Source: Desulfobulbus sp. Tol-SR (GTDB lineage Bacteria; Desulfobacterota; Desulfobulbia; Desulfobulbales; Desulfocapsaceae). Taken from it: 64,000 nt of DNA. Location of the stretch: the NCBI GenBank assembly GCA_000769715.1, contig JROS01000028.1, forward strand, positions 1-64,000, written 5' to 3'. How positions within the stretch are numbered: position 1 is the first letter of the stretch; the number at the start of each line of letters is the position of its first letter. The notes beneath the pieces were generated by a model. It made no database searches. It saw nothing but the letters and a program-made list of their open reading frames with translations, and had not been told where the DNA came from. Positions 52,451 to 61,112 of the stretch are shown piece after piece. A program made the translations under genes and the position numbers.

Positions 52451-53755
52451 ATGAACCGATTCCTTGCCCTTGTTTTATCCCTCACCCTGCTGCCTGCCGC
52501 CGGCCTTGCCGTGGCGGCCCAGGGACCACTTCTCACCCTCGACGAGGCCCTCGCCATCGCTCTCCAACACAGCCCCCTGATCAGGGAGGCCGCGGCGATC
52601 CGGGACGGCGCCCGCCAAGAGGTCAGGGCGGCCCGGGCCGATCTCCTGCCCAAGGCCTCGGCCCAGTACGGCTATTCGCTGCTGGAGGACGAACCGTACC
52701 AGCGCATCGGCGGGGTCCCGATGGTGGTCGGCGATGACGATGTCCACCGCTGGGACCTGTCCCTGAGCCAGCCCCTGTTCACCGGCTTCGCCGTCACCAG
52801 CCGCCACGAGATGGCGAAGATCGGGGTTGAGATCCGGGAGTTGGAGCGGCAGCAGCAGATCGTCGCGGTGAGTCAGGACCTGCGGGTCGCCTGGTTCGAG
52901 GCCCTGCTGGCGGCCCGGCTCAGCCTGGTCGCCGACGCCAACGTCACCGCGCTGACCGCCCACCGCGATGACGCCGCCGGGTTTTTGGCCCAGGGCCTCA
53001 ACGCCCGCAACGATCTGCTCAAGGCCGAGGCCTCCCTGGCCAACGCCATCCAGGAACGGGAACGGGCCAGGGCAGCGAGCGAGGTGGCCCGCAGCCGCCT
53101 GGGCTGGATCATGGGGCGCGAGATCGAACCGGGCCGGACCCTGGAGGATTTCACCGCCGTCACCACCCGGCTTCTCGAGCTGCAGCCCCTCTACGACGAG
53201 GCCCGGCGCAACAGCCCGGTACTGAAGAGCTACCGGCTGGGGCTCGACAGCCTCGACCACGCCATCACCATCGCCCAAAGCGGCTACTATCCGACCATCG
53301 CCGTCAACGGCAAGTACGAGCGGAACGGCAGCGACTTCGGGGCCGAAACCAACGATTTCGCCAACGATCACAACGCCAGCGTCACCCTGACGGCCAGATG
53401 GGATTTTTTCGAATGGGGCAAGACCGGGGCCACCGTCGCCAAACAGCGGTATTCGAAACAGGCCTTGACCGAAAGGCAGCGGGAGGCGGAGGAGCAGATC
53501 CGGTTGGCCGTGAAGCAGGCCTGGCTCGACCTGCAGGTCGCCGAAAACAGCATCGCCGCCGCCCAACAGGGGAGGAAACAGGCACAGGAGAACTGGCGGA
53601 TCACCAACCTTCAGTACCTCAATCAGGTGATCACCTCGACCGAGGTCCTCGACTCGCGGACCTTGCACAGCCAGGCGGAGAGCAACTACTACCGGGCCCT
53701 GTACGGCTACCGGATCGCCATGGCCCGATTGGAGAAGGCCCTCGGTCGAAAATAG
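52451..53755 (+). CDS. TolC-family outer-membrane channel protein
   Basis: The 434-residue product has a signal peptide (MNRFLALVLSLTLLPAAG...), the TolC opening LTLDEALAIALQHSPLIREA and long amphipathic helices, with a second repeat later (LEKALGRK at the end). It supplies the outer-membrane duct for the exporter encoded upstream, a component that the E. coli ybh operon lacks. ATG 52451 is the first start that gives a signal peptide; the frame continues upstream only as a mirror of the permease gene. Confidence 0.88.
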   Translation: MNRFLALVLSLTLLPAAGLAVAAQGPLLTLDEALAIALQHSPLIREAAAIRDGARQEVRAARADLLPKASAQYGYSLLEDEPYQRIGGVPMVVGDDDVHRWDLSLSQPLFTGFAVTSRHEMAKIGVEIRELERQQQIVAVSQDLRVAWFEALLAARLSLVADANVTALTAHRDDAAGFLAQGLNARNDLLKAEASLANAIQERERARAASEVARSRLGWIMGREIEPGRTLEDFTAVTTRLLELQPLYDEARRNSPVLKSYRLGLDSLDHAITIAQSGYYPTIAVNGKYERNGSDFGAETNDFANDHNASVTLTARWDFFEWGKTGATVAKQRYSKQALTERQREAEEQIRLAVKQAWLDLQVAENSIAAAQQGRKQAQENWRITNLQYLNQVITSTEVLDSRTLHSQAESNYYRALYGYRIAMARLEKALGRK

Positions 53756-53905
53756 TGGTGCCACCCTCATTGCGCTGTATTGTGGCCAGGCAACATCAAA
53801 CTTGCCATCGGCTGGAGGCCATGGTAGGTTCATGCCGTATTCCCGAACCACTCTCACCGGGCACCATCGCCTGATTCCGCAAGCCGACAAGGTCCTTCCC
53901 CGAGC

Positions 53906-54880
53906 ATGACGCCGATCCGCTCTCTCCTTCTCCTGTTCATCTGCGCCGGCCTCTGGCTGGGCAGTCAGCCCCCGGCGACCGCCACCGGCGAGCCTGTCGG
54001 CCAGGCAGCAGTCGGGCCACCGGCGATGAGCGTCGGTCAGGCCGCCATCCTCGGCGTCGTCGAGGGACTGACCGAGTACCTGCCGGTCAGTTCCACCGGT
54101 CATCTTCTCCTCGCCCAACGGATCATGGGCATCGACGGCGATAGCGTGGGCAACGGCGATCAACGTTCCCAGGATGCCGTCGAGGCCTATACCATCTGCA
54201 TCCAGGCCGGCGCCATCATCGCCGTCCTCGGCCTCTATTTTCGCCGGGTCCGCCAGATTTTCGCCGGGTTGGCCGGCAGGGACCCCGTCGGCCTCCGCCT
54301 CCTCGTCAACATCATCGTCGGCTTCCTGCCGGCGGCGGTCATCGGCCTGCTGTTCAACGGCACCATCAAGACCTGGCTGTTCGGCCCCTGGCCGGTGGTG
54401 ACCGCCTGGCTGACGGGAGGTCTGGCGATCCTTGCCGTCCACTGGCACCGGCAATCGCAGCCGCAGACCGCCCGGAACGGGGTGGCCCTGGATGATCTGA
54501 CCTGGAAAATGGCCCTGGTCATCGGCCTCGCCCAGTGCATCGCCATGTGGCCGGGGGTCAGCCGCAGCCTGATCACCATCGTCGGCGGGGTGCTGGTCGG
54601 GATGTCGCTGCCGGCGGCGGTCGAATACAGTTTTCTACTGGGCGTCCTGACCCTGGGTGGGGCGACCGCCTATGACGCGGTCAAACACGGCGAGGAAATG
54701 CTCCAGATCTTCGACCCCCTGTCCCTGACCGTCGGCCTGGTCTTCGCCTTCCTGTCCGCCGTTGCCGCAATCAAATGGATGGTCTCCTACCTCAACCGGC
54801 ACGGTATGGCTATCTTCGGCTACTACCGGGTCTGCCTCGGACTGGCGGTGGCGGTTCTGCTCGCAACCGGGAAAATCTGA
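53906..54880 (+). CDS. uppP: undecaprenyl-diphosphatase
   Basis: UppP (BacA) dephosphorylates undecaprenyl diphosphate to recycle the cell-wall lipid carrier. The 324-residue membrane protein contains the active-site blocks GVVEGLTEYLPVSSTGHLLL and MWPGVSRSLITIVGG. It carries an N-terminal extension of about 40 residues with a signal-like hydrophobic stretch (LLLLFICAGLWLG) that most UppP proteins lack; a start at the internal ATG (about residue 41, MSVGQAAILG) would give the standard form. Confidence 0.92.
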   Translation: MTPIRSLLLLFICAGLWLGSQPPATATGEPVGQAAVGPPAMSVGQAAILGVVEGLTEYLPVSSTGHLLLAQRIMGIDGDSVGNGDQRSQDAVEAYTICIQAGAIIAVLGLYFRRVRQIFAGLAGRDPVGLRLLVNIIVGFLPAAVIGLLFNGTIKTWLFGPWPVVTAWLTGGLAILAVHWHRQSQPQTARNGVALDDLTWKMALVIGLAQCIAMWPGVSRSLITIVGGVLVGMSLPAAVEYSFLLGVLTLGGATAYDAVKHGEEMLQIFDPLSLTVGLVFAFLSAVAAIKWMVSYLNRHGMAIFGYYRVCLGLAVAVLLATGKI

Positions 54881-54934
54881 TTTCTCTGTCCGCAAAGACA
54901 GACAAAGGGGTTTGACGGTTCCCGGGACACCCTG

Positions 54935-54950
54935 TTTGTCAATTGACAAA
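54935..54950. promoter_or_regulatory. 16-bp perfect palindrome over the -35 element
   Basis: TTTGTCAATTGACAAA is a perfect palindrome that covers the TTGACA hexamer, an ideal place for a repressor. No cognate regulator can be named. Confidence 0.45.
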
Positions 54951-54972
54951 ATCAGCTTGAAAACTGTATTCT
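54943..54972 (+). promoter_or_regulatory. sigma70-type promoter for the kinase-regulator operon
   Basis: TTGACA (54943-54948) is followed after 18 bases by TATTCT (54967-54972). This lies about 140 bases before the kinase start. Confidence 0.5.
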
Positions 54973-55106
54973 TCCGTACTGGTTTTCTGGTGCAGATCCG
55001 CCTCTCGGCCCCGGGCTGGACGGTGACCTGCCCCGTCAGCGATAAACCCTCGACGAGGAATACACAGATCCGCAACGGATGTCGCAGAGGCGTTCACTTG
55101 AGGCGT

Positions 55107-56785
55107 ATGGAAAGCAGGCAATACGACATATCTTCATTTCCGCAACCCCAAGATCCCTTAAAACACCAGGAAATCATTAATGATATCCTGAAAATATCGC
55201 TCGAGCCTTCCCAACTGAAGGACCAACTCGGGCACATCCTCGATTATCTCATCTCCCTCGGAGAATTCGAGTTCAACCGCAAGGCAGCCATATTTCTCGT
55301 CGAACCGGATTCCGAGCTCCTTCTGCTGACAGCCGCCAGGGGTTTCAGCGAGGAGCAGGGCCTGGCCTGCAGGAAGGTTCGTTTCGGGCTCTGCCACTGC
55401 GGCCAAACGGCAAGGGACGGCAAAGCCGGGTTTTTTGCCTCCCCGCCACCACTGTCCATGGCGGGGAGCACTTTCCAGTCCGCCGGAGGTCACTACTGTG
55501 TCCCGATCATCAAGGACGGGACACCATCGGGCGTGATGGTTATCTACGGCAATCACCACCATAGTCATACCCCCGCAACCGCACAGCTGCTGGAGTCCAT
55601 CGCCAATATTCTCGCCACGGTCATCGAAAACCAGCGCATGGACCAGCAGTTGATCAACCTCGTCAATGACCTGCGCATCTCGATCATCAACCTGCGGGAA
55701 GAGAAAAAATTCTCCGATTCGATCATCCAGGGGCTCCATCATGGTCTCCTGGTCACCGACCTGCAGGGCCATATCATCAAGAGCAACGCCGTCGCTCAGT
55801 CGATCCTCAACCCATTCGCGGCAACGCTGGACTGCCGGCTGCTGGCTGACATTCTCGGCAGAAAAAAGGCCGCGGAGATCCTGAATGACAAGACACAGCA
55901 GGCCTCGAAAACGGAGAACGAGATTACCCTGATCACCCCGACCGGTGAACAGAAGATCATCAGTTTCTCCACGGTCCCGCGTGAGGATGCCAAAGGCAGC
56001 AAAGTCGGCTATATCATCTCACTCAGTGATATCTCGGAGCTGAAATATGTCCGCAAAGAGATGGAGAAGATGAATCGCCTCTCGACCGTCGCCGAGATCG
56101 CCTCCGCGGTGGCGCACGAAGTCCGCAACCCCCTGGCCGGCATCAAGATCATGGCCCAGTCGATCGAGGAAAATGCCGAGGGCAACGAAGACCAGCTCGA
56201 ATGCTCTCGCCGCATCATCCACCAGGTCAACCGCCTCAATGAGCTGCTCTCGGAGTTCTTCTCCTATGCCAGACCGGTCATTCCCAACAAGTGCCCTACC
56301 TCCCTTGCCGCCATCCTGTCCGAAACCATCCCGCTCATCAACAACAAACTGATGAAGCGGCAGATCAAGCTGATCCAGCTCCTTTCCAAGGATCTGCCGA
56401 ACATCATTGTCGATCCCAACCAGTTGCAGCAGGTTTTTCTCAATCTCATACTCAACGCCATCGACGCCATCCGGGAGCAGGGCAAGATCGAGATCGCGGC
56501 CAAGGTTGTGCCGAAAAACAAGGTCTACGTTCACCGGAAATTTCATCCCAGCCTTCAGACCGATCGCCGCTATGTCATGGTAACCTTCTCCGATAACGGT
56601 ATGGGCATGCCTGCCGCCACCCTCGAAAAGATCTTCGAGCCGTTTTTCACCACCAAGACGACCGGCACCGGACTCGGCCTCTCCATCGTCTACCGGACCC
56701 TGAAGGAAAACGACGCCATCATCACCGTCGACAGCATCGAAGGAAGGATGACGACCTTCACCATGTTCTTCCAGGTGGAGGAGTA

Positions 56786-56786
<1 letters not shown>
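55107..56786 (+). CDS. soluble sensor histidine kinase (GAF-PAS-HisKA-HATPase)
   Basis: The 559-residue kinase without membrane segments has a GAF-like domain (about residues 25-175, with Cys/His-rich GLCHCG and NHHHSH), a PAS domain (about 200-315), the phospho-acceptor H-box with His337 in [15 protein letters not shown], and a catalytic domain with N, G1 and G2 boxes ([28 protein letters not shown]). GAGG before ATG 55107 decides the start. Its stop overlaps the regulator gene (TAATG), so kinase and NtrC-type regulator form a two-component pair. Confidence 0.9.
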
Positions 56787-58088
<1,302 letters not shown>

Positions 58089-58105
<17 letters not shown>

Positions 58106-58130
58106 CCACATGGTCGGATTCTGTCCATTT
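58089..58130 (+). terminator. near-perfect inverted repeat overlapping the regulator's 3' end
   Basis: Two 20-base arms (58089-58108 and 58111-58130) match with a single T.G wobble, the left arm lying inside the last codons. A short ATTT follows. It probably terminates the kinase-regulator operon; the very long stem is unusual. Confidence 0.6.
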
Positions 58131-58226
58131 CGGTCCAGCAGGGCCTGTCCCCCACCAGCTGCAGTTATTCAAATACATTGTTTATCTACAAATAGTTATA
58201 TAGCAAATTTTACCACTTGCTTGCTC

Positions 58227-58242
58227 TGGCATGTCTCTTGCT
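58227..58242 (+). promoter_or_regulatory. sigma54 promoter
   Basis: TGGCATGTCTCTTGCT contains the invariant -24 GG (58228-58229) and -12 GC (58240-58241) at the exact 12-base phase, and close matches to the TGGCAC-N5-TTGC consensus. It lies about 100 bases before the REC-DUF4388-roadblock gene and just after an NtrC-type activator gene. Confidence 0.8.
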
Positions 58243-58343
58243 TCAACGCTATCGATCAGTAATTGGAGCTGTACCGGAGCATCGATGGCTGCCCCGTTCA
58301 GGTTATTTCCCGCGGATCACAGGCGGATACACGAGGAGAGAAA

Positions 58344-59603
58344 ATGAAGACCGTATTGGTAGTAGACGACGAAGAGGATATGCTCTGGATGCTGCAGAGA
58401 AATCTCAACAAGGGGATGAAAGATGTCGAGATTCTCGCCGCCAAATCGGGCGAAGAAGCCCTTGCAATCCTCAGCGACAAGAGTGTCAACCTGGTCATCA
58501 CCGACATCAACATGCCGGGAATGAACGGGCTTGATCTGCTGATCGAGATCAACAACCGCTACCCCCAGACCGGGGTCATCATCATGACCGCCTACCCATC
58601 GAATGCCTATAAAAACGAGGCGATGATGAGCGGCAGTCTCCGTTTTATTGAAAAACCTTTCGACATCAACGATATGAGAAATACCGTCGAGCAGGTTCTC
58701 AGGGAAGCGGAGGGCTTTCAGGGGAGGGTCGATGGAATCGAGCTGATGGACATTGTCCAATTCAACGGGCTTTCGCGGTCGACAGCAGCCCTGAAGGTGA
58801 CGACCACCGACCACGAAGGCATCATCTTCTTCAAGAACGGCGAAGTCGTACATGCGATGTGCGACAATGAAAGCGGCGAGAAGGCCTTTTTTTCGATCCT
58901 CAGGTTCCAGGGGGGTTCACTGCAGAACATCAAAGGGGTGGAACCTCCCGTCGTCACGATCGAAAAGAGCCTCGAGTCCCTCCTCTTTGAAGTGGCGCTG
59001 AAGTCCGATGAAAGCGGTGGGGAGGTGGTCGCAGCACCAGCCGAATCGGCCCTCGAAGACCTGGACAGCGCCATTCTTGAGTCAACATCCGGATCGGTAG
59101 CCCCGTTTGCCGAAGAGAAACAAGTGCCGGTCCCGTCGGCATCGGCAGATCCGGACATCCCCCGGAATGATACACAATCGACTGCCCCCGCAGACAAACC
59201 GGGCAGCCAACCCAACGATCAAACATCTACAGAGGATAACGACATGACCAACATCCAGAAGATCCTGGCTGAATTCACCGGTATTGAAGGCGTTCACACT
59301 GCCTGTCTCGTCGGTCGAGACGGTTTTCTGCTCGACAGCATGGCCAGGTCAGGCATCGATGCCGAAATGATCGGCGCCATCGCCTCGTCGGGATTCGGAT
59401 CAGCAGAGTCGATGGGGATGCAGCTCGGCCAGGGGAATCTGAACATGACAATGCTCGAGTATGCGGAAGGGCCGGTTCTGTTCGCGCCGGTCGGCGAAGA
59501 GGCATTCCTTGTGATTGTCGCCGATAAGGACACCAATCTCGGCTGGATCAGGATTGCGATCAAAAAGAACTCGAAAAGAATCCAGGAAGCCGCTTCCCTG
59601 TAA
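58344..59603 (+). CDS. REC-DUF4388-roadblock fusion protein
   Basis: The 419-residue protein begins with a receiver domain (VLVVDDEEDML; Asp near residue 53 in VNLVITDINMPGMNG). A DUF4388/PATAN domain follows (about 125-215, with GIIFFKNGEVVHAMCDNESGEKA), then an acidic linker and a C-terminal roadblock/LC7-like domain (about 300-400, EGVHTACLVGRDGFLLDSM). GAGGAG before the ATG at 58344 decides the start. Roadblock domains regulate small GTPases in polarity and motility. A sigma54 promoter links the gene to the regulator encoded upstream. Confidence 0.85.
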   Translation: MKTVLVVDDEEDMLWMLQRNLNKGMKDVEILAAKSGEEALAILSDKSVNLVITDINMPGMNGLDLLIEINNRYPQTGVIIMTAYPSNAYKNEAMMSGSLRFIEKPFDINDMRNTVEQVLREAEGFQGRVDGIELMDIVQFNGLSRSTAALKVTTTDHEGIIFFKNGEVVHAMCDNESGEKAFFSILRFQGGSLQNIKGVEPPVVTIEKSLESLLFEVALKSDESGGEVVAAPAESALEDLDSAILESTSGSVAPFAEEKQVPVPSASADPDIPRNDTQSTAPADKPGSQPNDQTSTEDNDMTNIQKILAEFTGIEGVHTACLVGRDGFLLDSMARSGIDAEMIGAIASSGFGSAESMGMQLGQGNLNMTMLEYAEGPVLFAPVGEEAFLVIVADKDTNLGWIRIAIKKNSKRIQEAASL

Positions 59604-59736
59604 ATGGCCATGGGGCCCGGCAGGCGAACAGCCTGGCCCCTCCTGCATGCTGCCCGCGGCTCATGACCCCGGGCACCTCAATCTGCCGGCTCCCGCCTGT
59701 TCCCGGAACACCGCAGCCGACAGCAGTGGCGCCGCT

Positions 59737-60138
59737 TCACTCCTCGCCATAGTTTCTGCGATAGTATTCGGCGAACTGCGCAAACTGCACTTCGTATTTC
59801 CTGATCAGCATCCTCGATTTGGCCAGCCATTCGTCCTTGGTGGTCATGACAAAGATAAAGAATGGCTGTCCCGGCGTATGCCTGATGATGAAATGATAGT
59901 GGCTGGTGGTCACCAGGATGTCATCAACCTCTTCGTCATCGGCAAGCAGACGGATGGCCTTGGCGTTCGATCGGACAATCGAGGCCAGATACGCCGAGGC
60001 GGCATCGGTTTCAATATCCTCGCGACGCCGCACTGCGGCAATCGACATGCCGTCGTCGACCGTGACGACCGCGGCAGCCAGAATGCCAGGCAGCTCCTTT
60101 GACAACCTCTCGATAAGACTTTGTAGTTTTTGTATCAT
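59737..60138 (-). CDS. roadblock/LC7-like protein
   Basis: The 133-residue product has a short coiled N-terminus (MIQKLQSLIERLSKELPGI), then a roadblock-like alternation of strands and helices (AAVVTVDDGMSIAAV, a helix, VDDILVTTSHYHFIIRHTPG, FFIFVMTT). It has no receiver or other domain. It converges on the REC-DUF4388-roadblock gene and may function with it. The family assignment comes from the overall pattern, not from an invariant motif. Confidence 0.65.
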   Translation of the reverse strand: MIQKLQSLIERLSKELPGILAAAVVTVDDGMSIAAVRRREDIETDAASAYLASIVRSNAKAIRLLADDEEVDDILVTTSHYHFIIRHTPGQPFFIFVMTTKDEWLAKSRMLIRKYEVQFAQFAEYYRRNYGEE

Positions 60139-60622
60139 GGATCATCCTTTGGGAAACTGACCATATTGTCTAAAAGTTTGATACATCCAGATTTTTTAAC
60201 ATACCATCTCGAGTTGGCAATGTGAATAGCCATCCTTCACTTTCCTAACCCCGGTGGATACCCGTTGCCCTCCCCGACATTCCCCTCTCCAACCAGACCA
60301 AACCTGCCGGACCAATCCGTCGCTGCCGTTCTTCCCGCTGCTCCGATTCCCGGTTGACAGTGCCGGATCCTGGCAGTATATCCTGTAGTCCTGTGTTTTC
60401 TCAAATCATCAGATCTCTCCCAGCCACCTCCTCATTTTCGTTCAGGTTCGTCATTCCGATGTCCCTTTTGACCTTCCCCGCCTGCCCTGACCATTCAGCT
60501 CCGGGAATTTCCCTTGATCTCGAGCAGGATACCGGTGGAAACGGTTCTGCCCGCCACCGCCGGCAGCCGCAAGCAATCTGTACCGGCAAGCCGCCGGCAG
60601 CACCGGCAGAGGATGGAGTGAG
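60139..60622. other. intergenic region before dtd
   Basis: Apart from the promoter at 60354-60382 I see no gene in this 480-base stretch. The part after the promoter would form a leader of more than 200 bases, pyrimidine-rich in its first half, with no riboswitch core that I recognise. Confidence 0.4.
60354..60382 (+). promoter_or_regulatory. strong sigma70-type promoter for dtd
   Basis: A perfect TTGACA (60354-60359), a 17-base spacer and TATATC (60377-60382) give one of the best promoter matches in the window, about 240 bases before the dtd start. Confidence 0.65.
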
Positions 60623-61072
60623 ATGCGGGCGGTAGTTCAGCGGGTCAGCAGGGCCGTGGTGACGTCTGGGGAAGAGATGCTGGGCTCGATCGGCCCCGGC
60701 CTGGTCGTTTTCCTCGGTATCCATGGCACCGACGGGCCAAATGAGATAAAATGGATGGCCGATAAGATAATCGGCCTGCGGATTTTCGAAGACGAGGGTG
60801 GGAAAATGAATCGCTCCCTGCTGGATATTGACCAGGAGATGCTTATCATTTCTCAGTTTACGCTGTATGGCGACTGCCGCAAGGGCCGACGACCGGGTTT
60901 TGCCGAAGCGGCGGCGCCGACTCTCGCCGAGCCGCTGTATCAGCGCTTTATCGCAGAAATCCGCCAGCGGGGGATCCGAGTCGCCACCGGTCGGTTCCAG
61001 GCCTTTATGGCCGTGGAACTGGTCAACGACGGCCCGGTGACCCTGCTCATCGACTCGGAGAAACAATTTTAG
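60623..61072 (+). CDS. dtd: D-aminoacyl-tRNA deacylase
   Basis: The enzyme removes D-amino acids (and glycine mischarged on tRNA-Ala) from tRNAs. The 149-residue protein is of exact family length and opens MRAVVQRVSRAVV. It has the active-site motif ISQFTLYGDCRKGRRPGF and the C-terminal Gly-Pro motif LVNDGPVTLLIDS. The peptidase gene follows after 40 bases on the same strand. Confidence 0.95.
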   Translation: MRAVVQRVSRAVVTSGEEMLGSIGPGLVVFLGIHGTDGPNEIKWMADKIIGLRIFEDEGGKMNRSLLDIDQEMLIISQFTLYGDCRKGRRPGFAEAAAPTLAEPLYQRFIAEIRQRGIRVATGRFQAFMAVELVNDGPVTLLIDSEKQF

Positions 61073-61112
61073 CCTCAATCCCGCGCAGCCGGGCTGAGCG
61101 CCGAGGATCAAC

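Noticed and set aside
52475-54454. 659-codon minus-strand frame opposite tolC and uppP
   Set aside because: It spans two unrelated plus-strand genes and the gap between them and has no recognisable domain.
59611-59640. GC-rich hairpin after the REC-DUF4388-roadblock gene as a terminator
   Set aside because: The stem is interrupted by a four-base bulge and no T-run follows, so I did not list it as a feature.
60354-60635. 93-codon plus-strand frame before dtd
   Set aside because: It would start inside the -35 hexamer of the promoter and overlap dtd; the amino-acid pattern is not protein-like.
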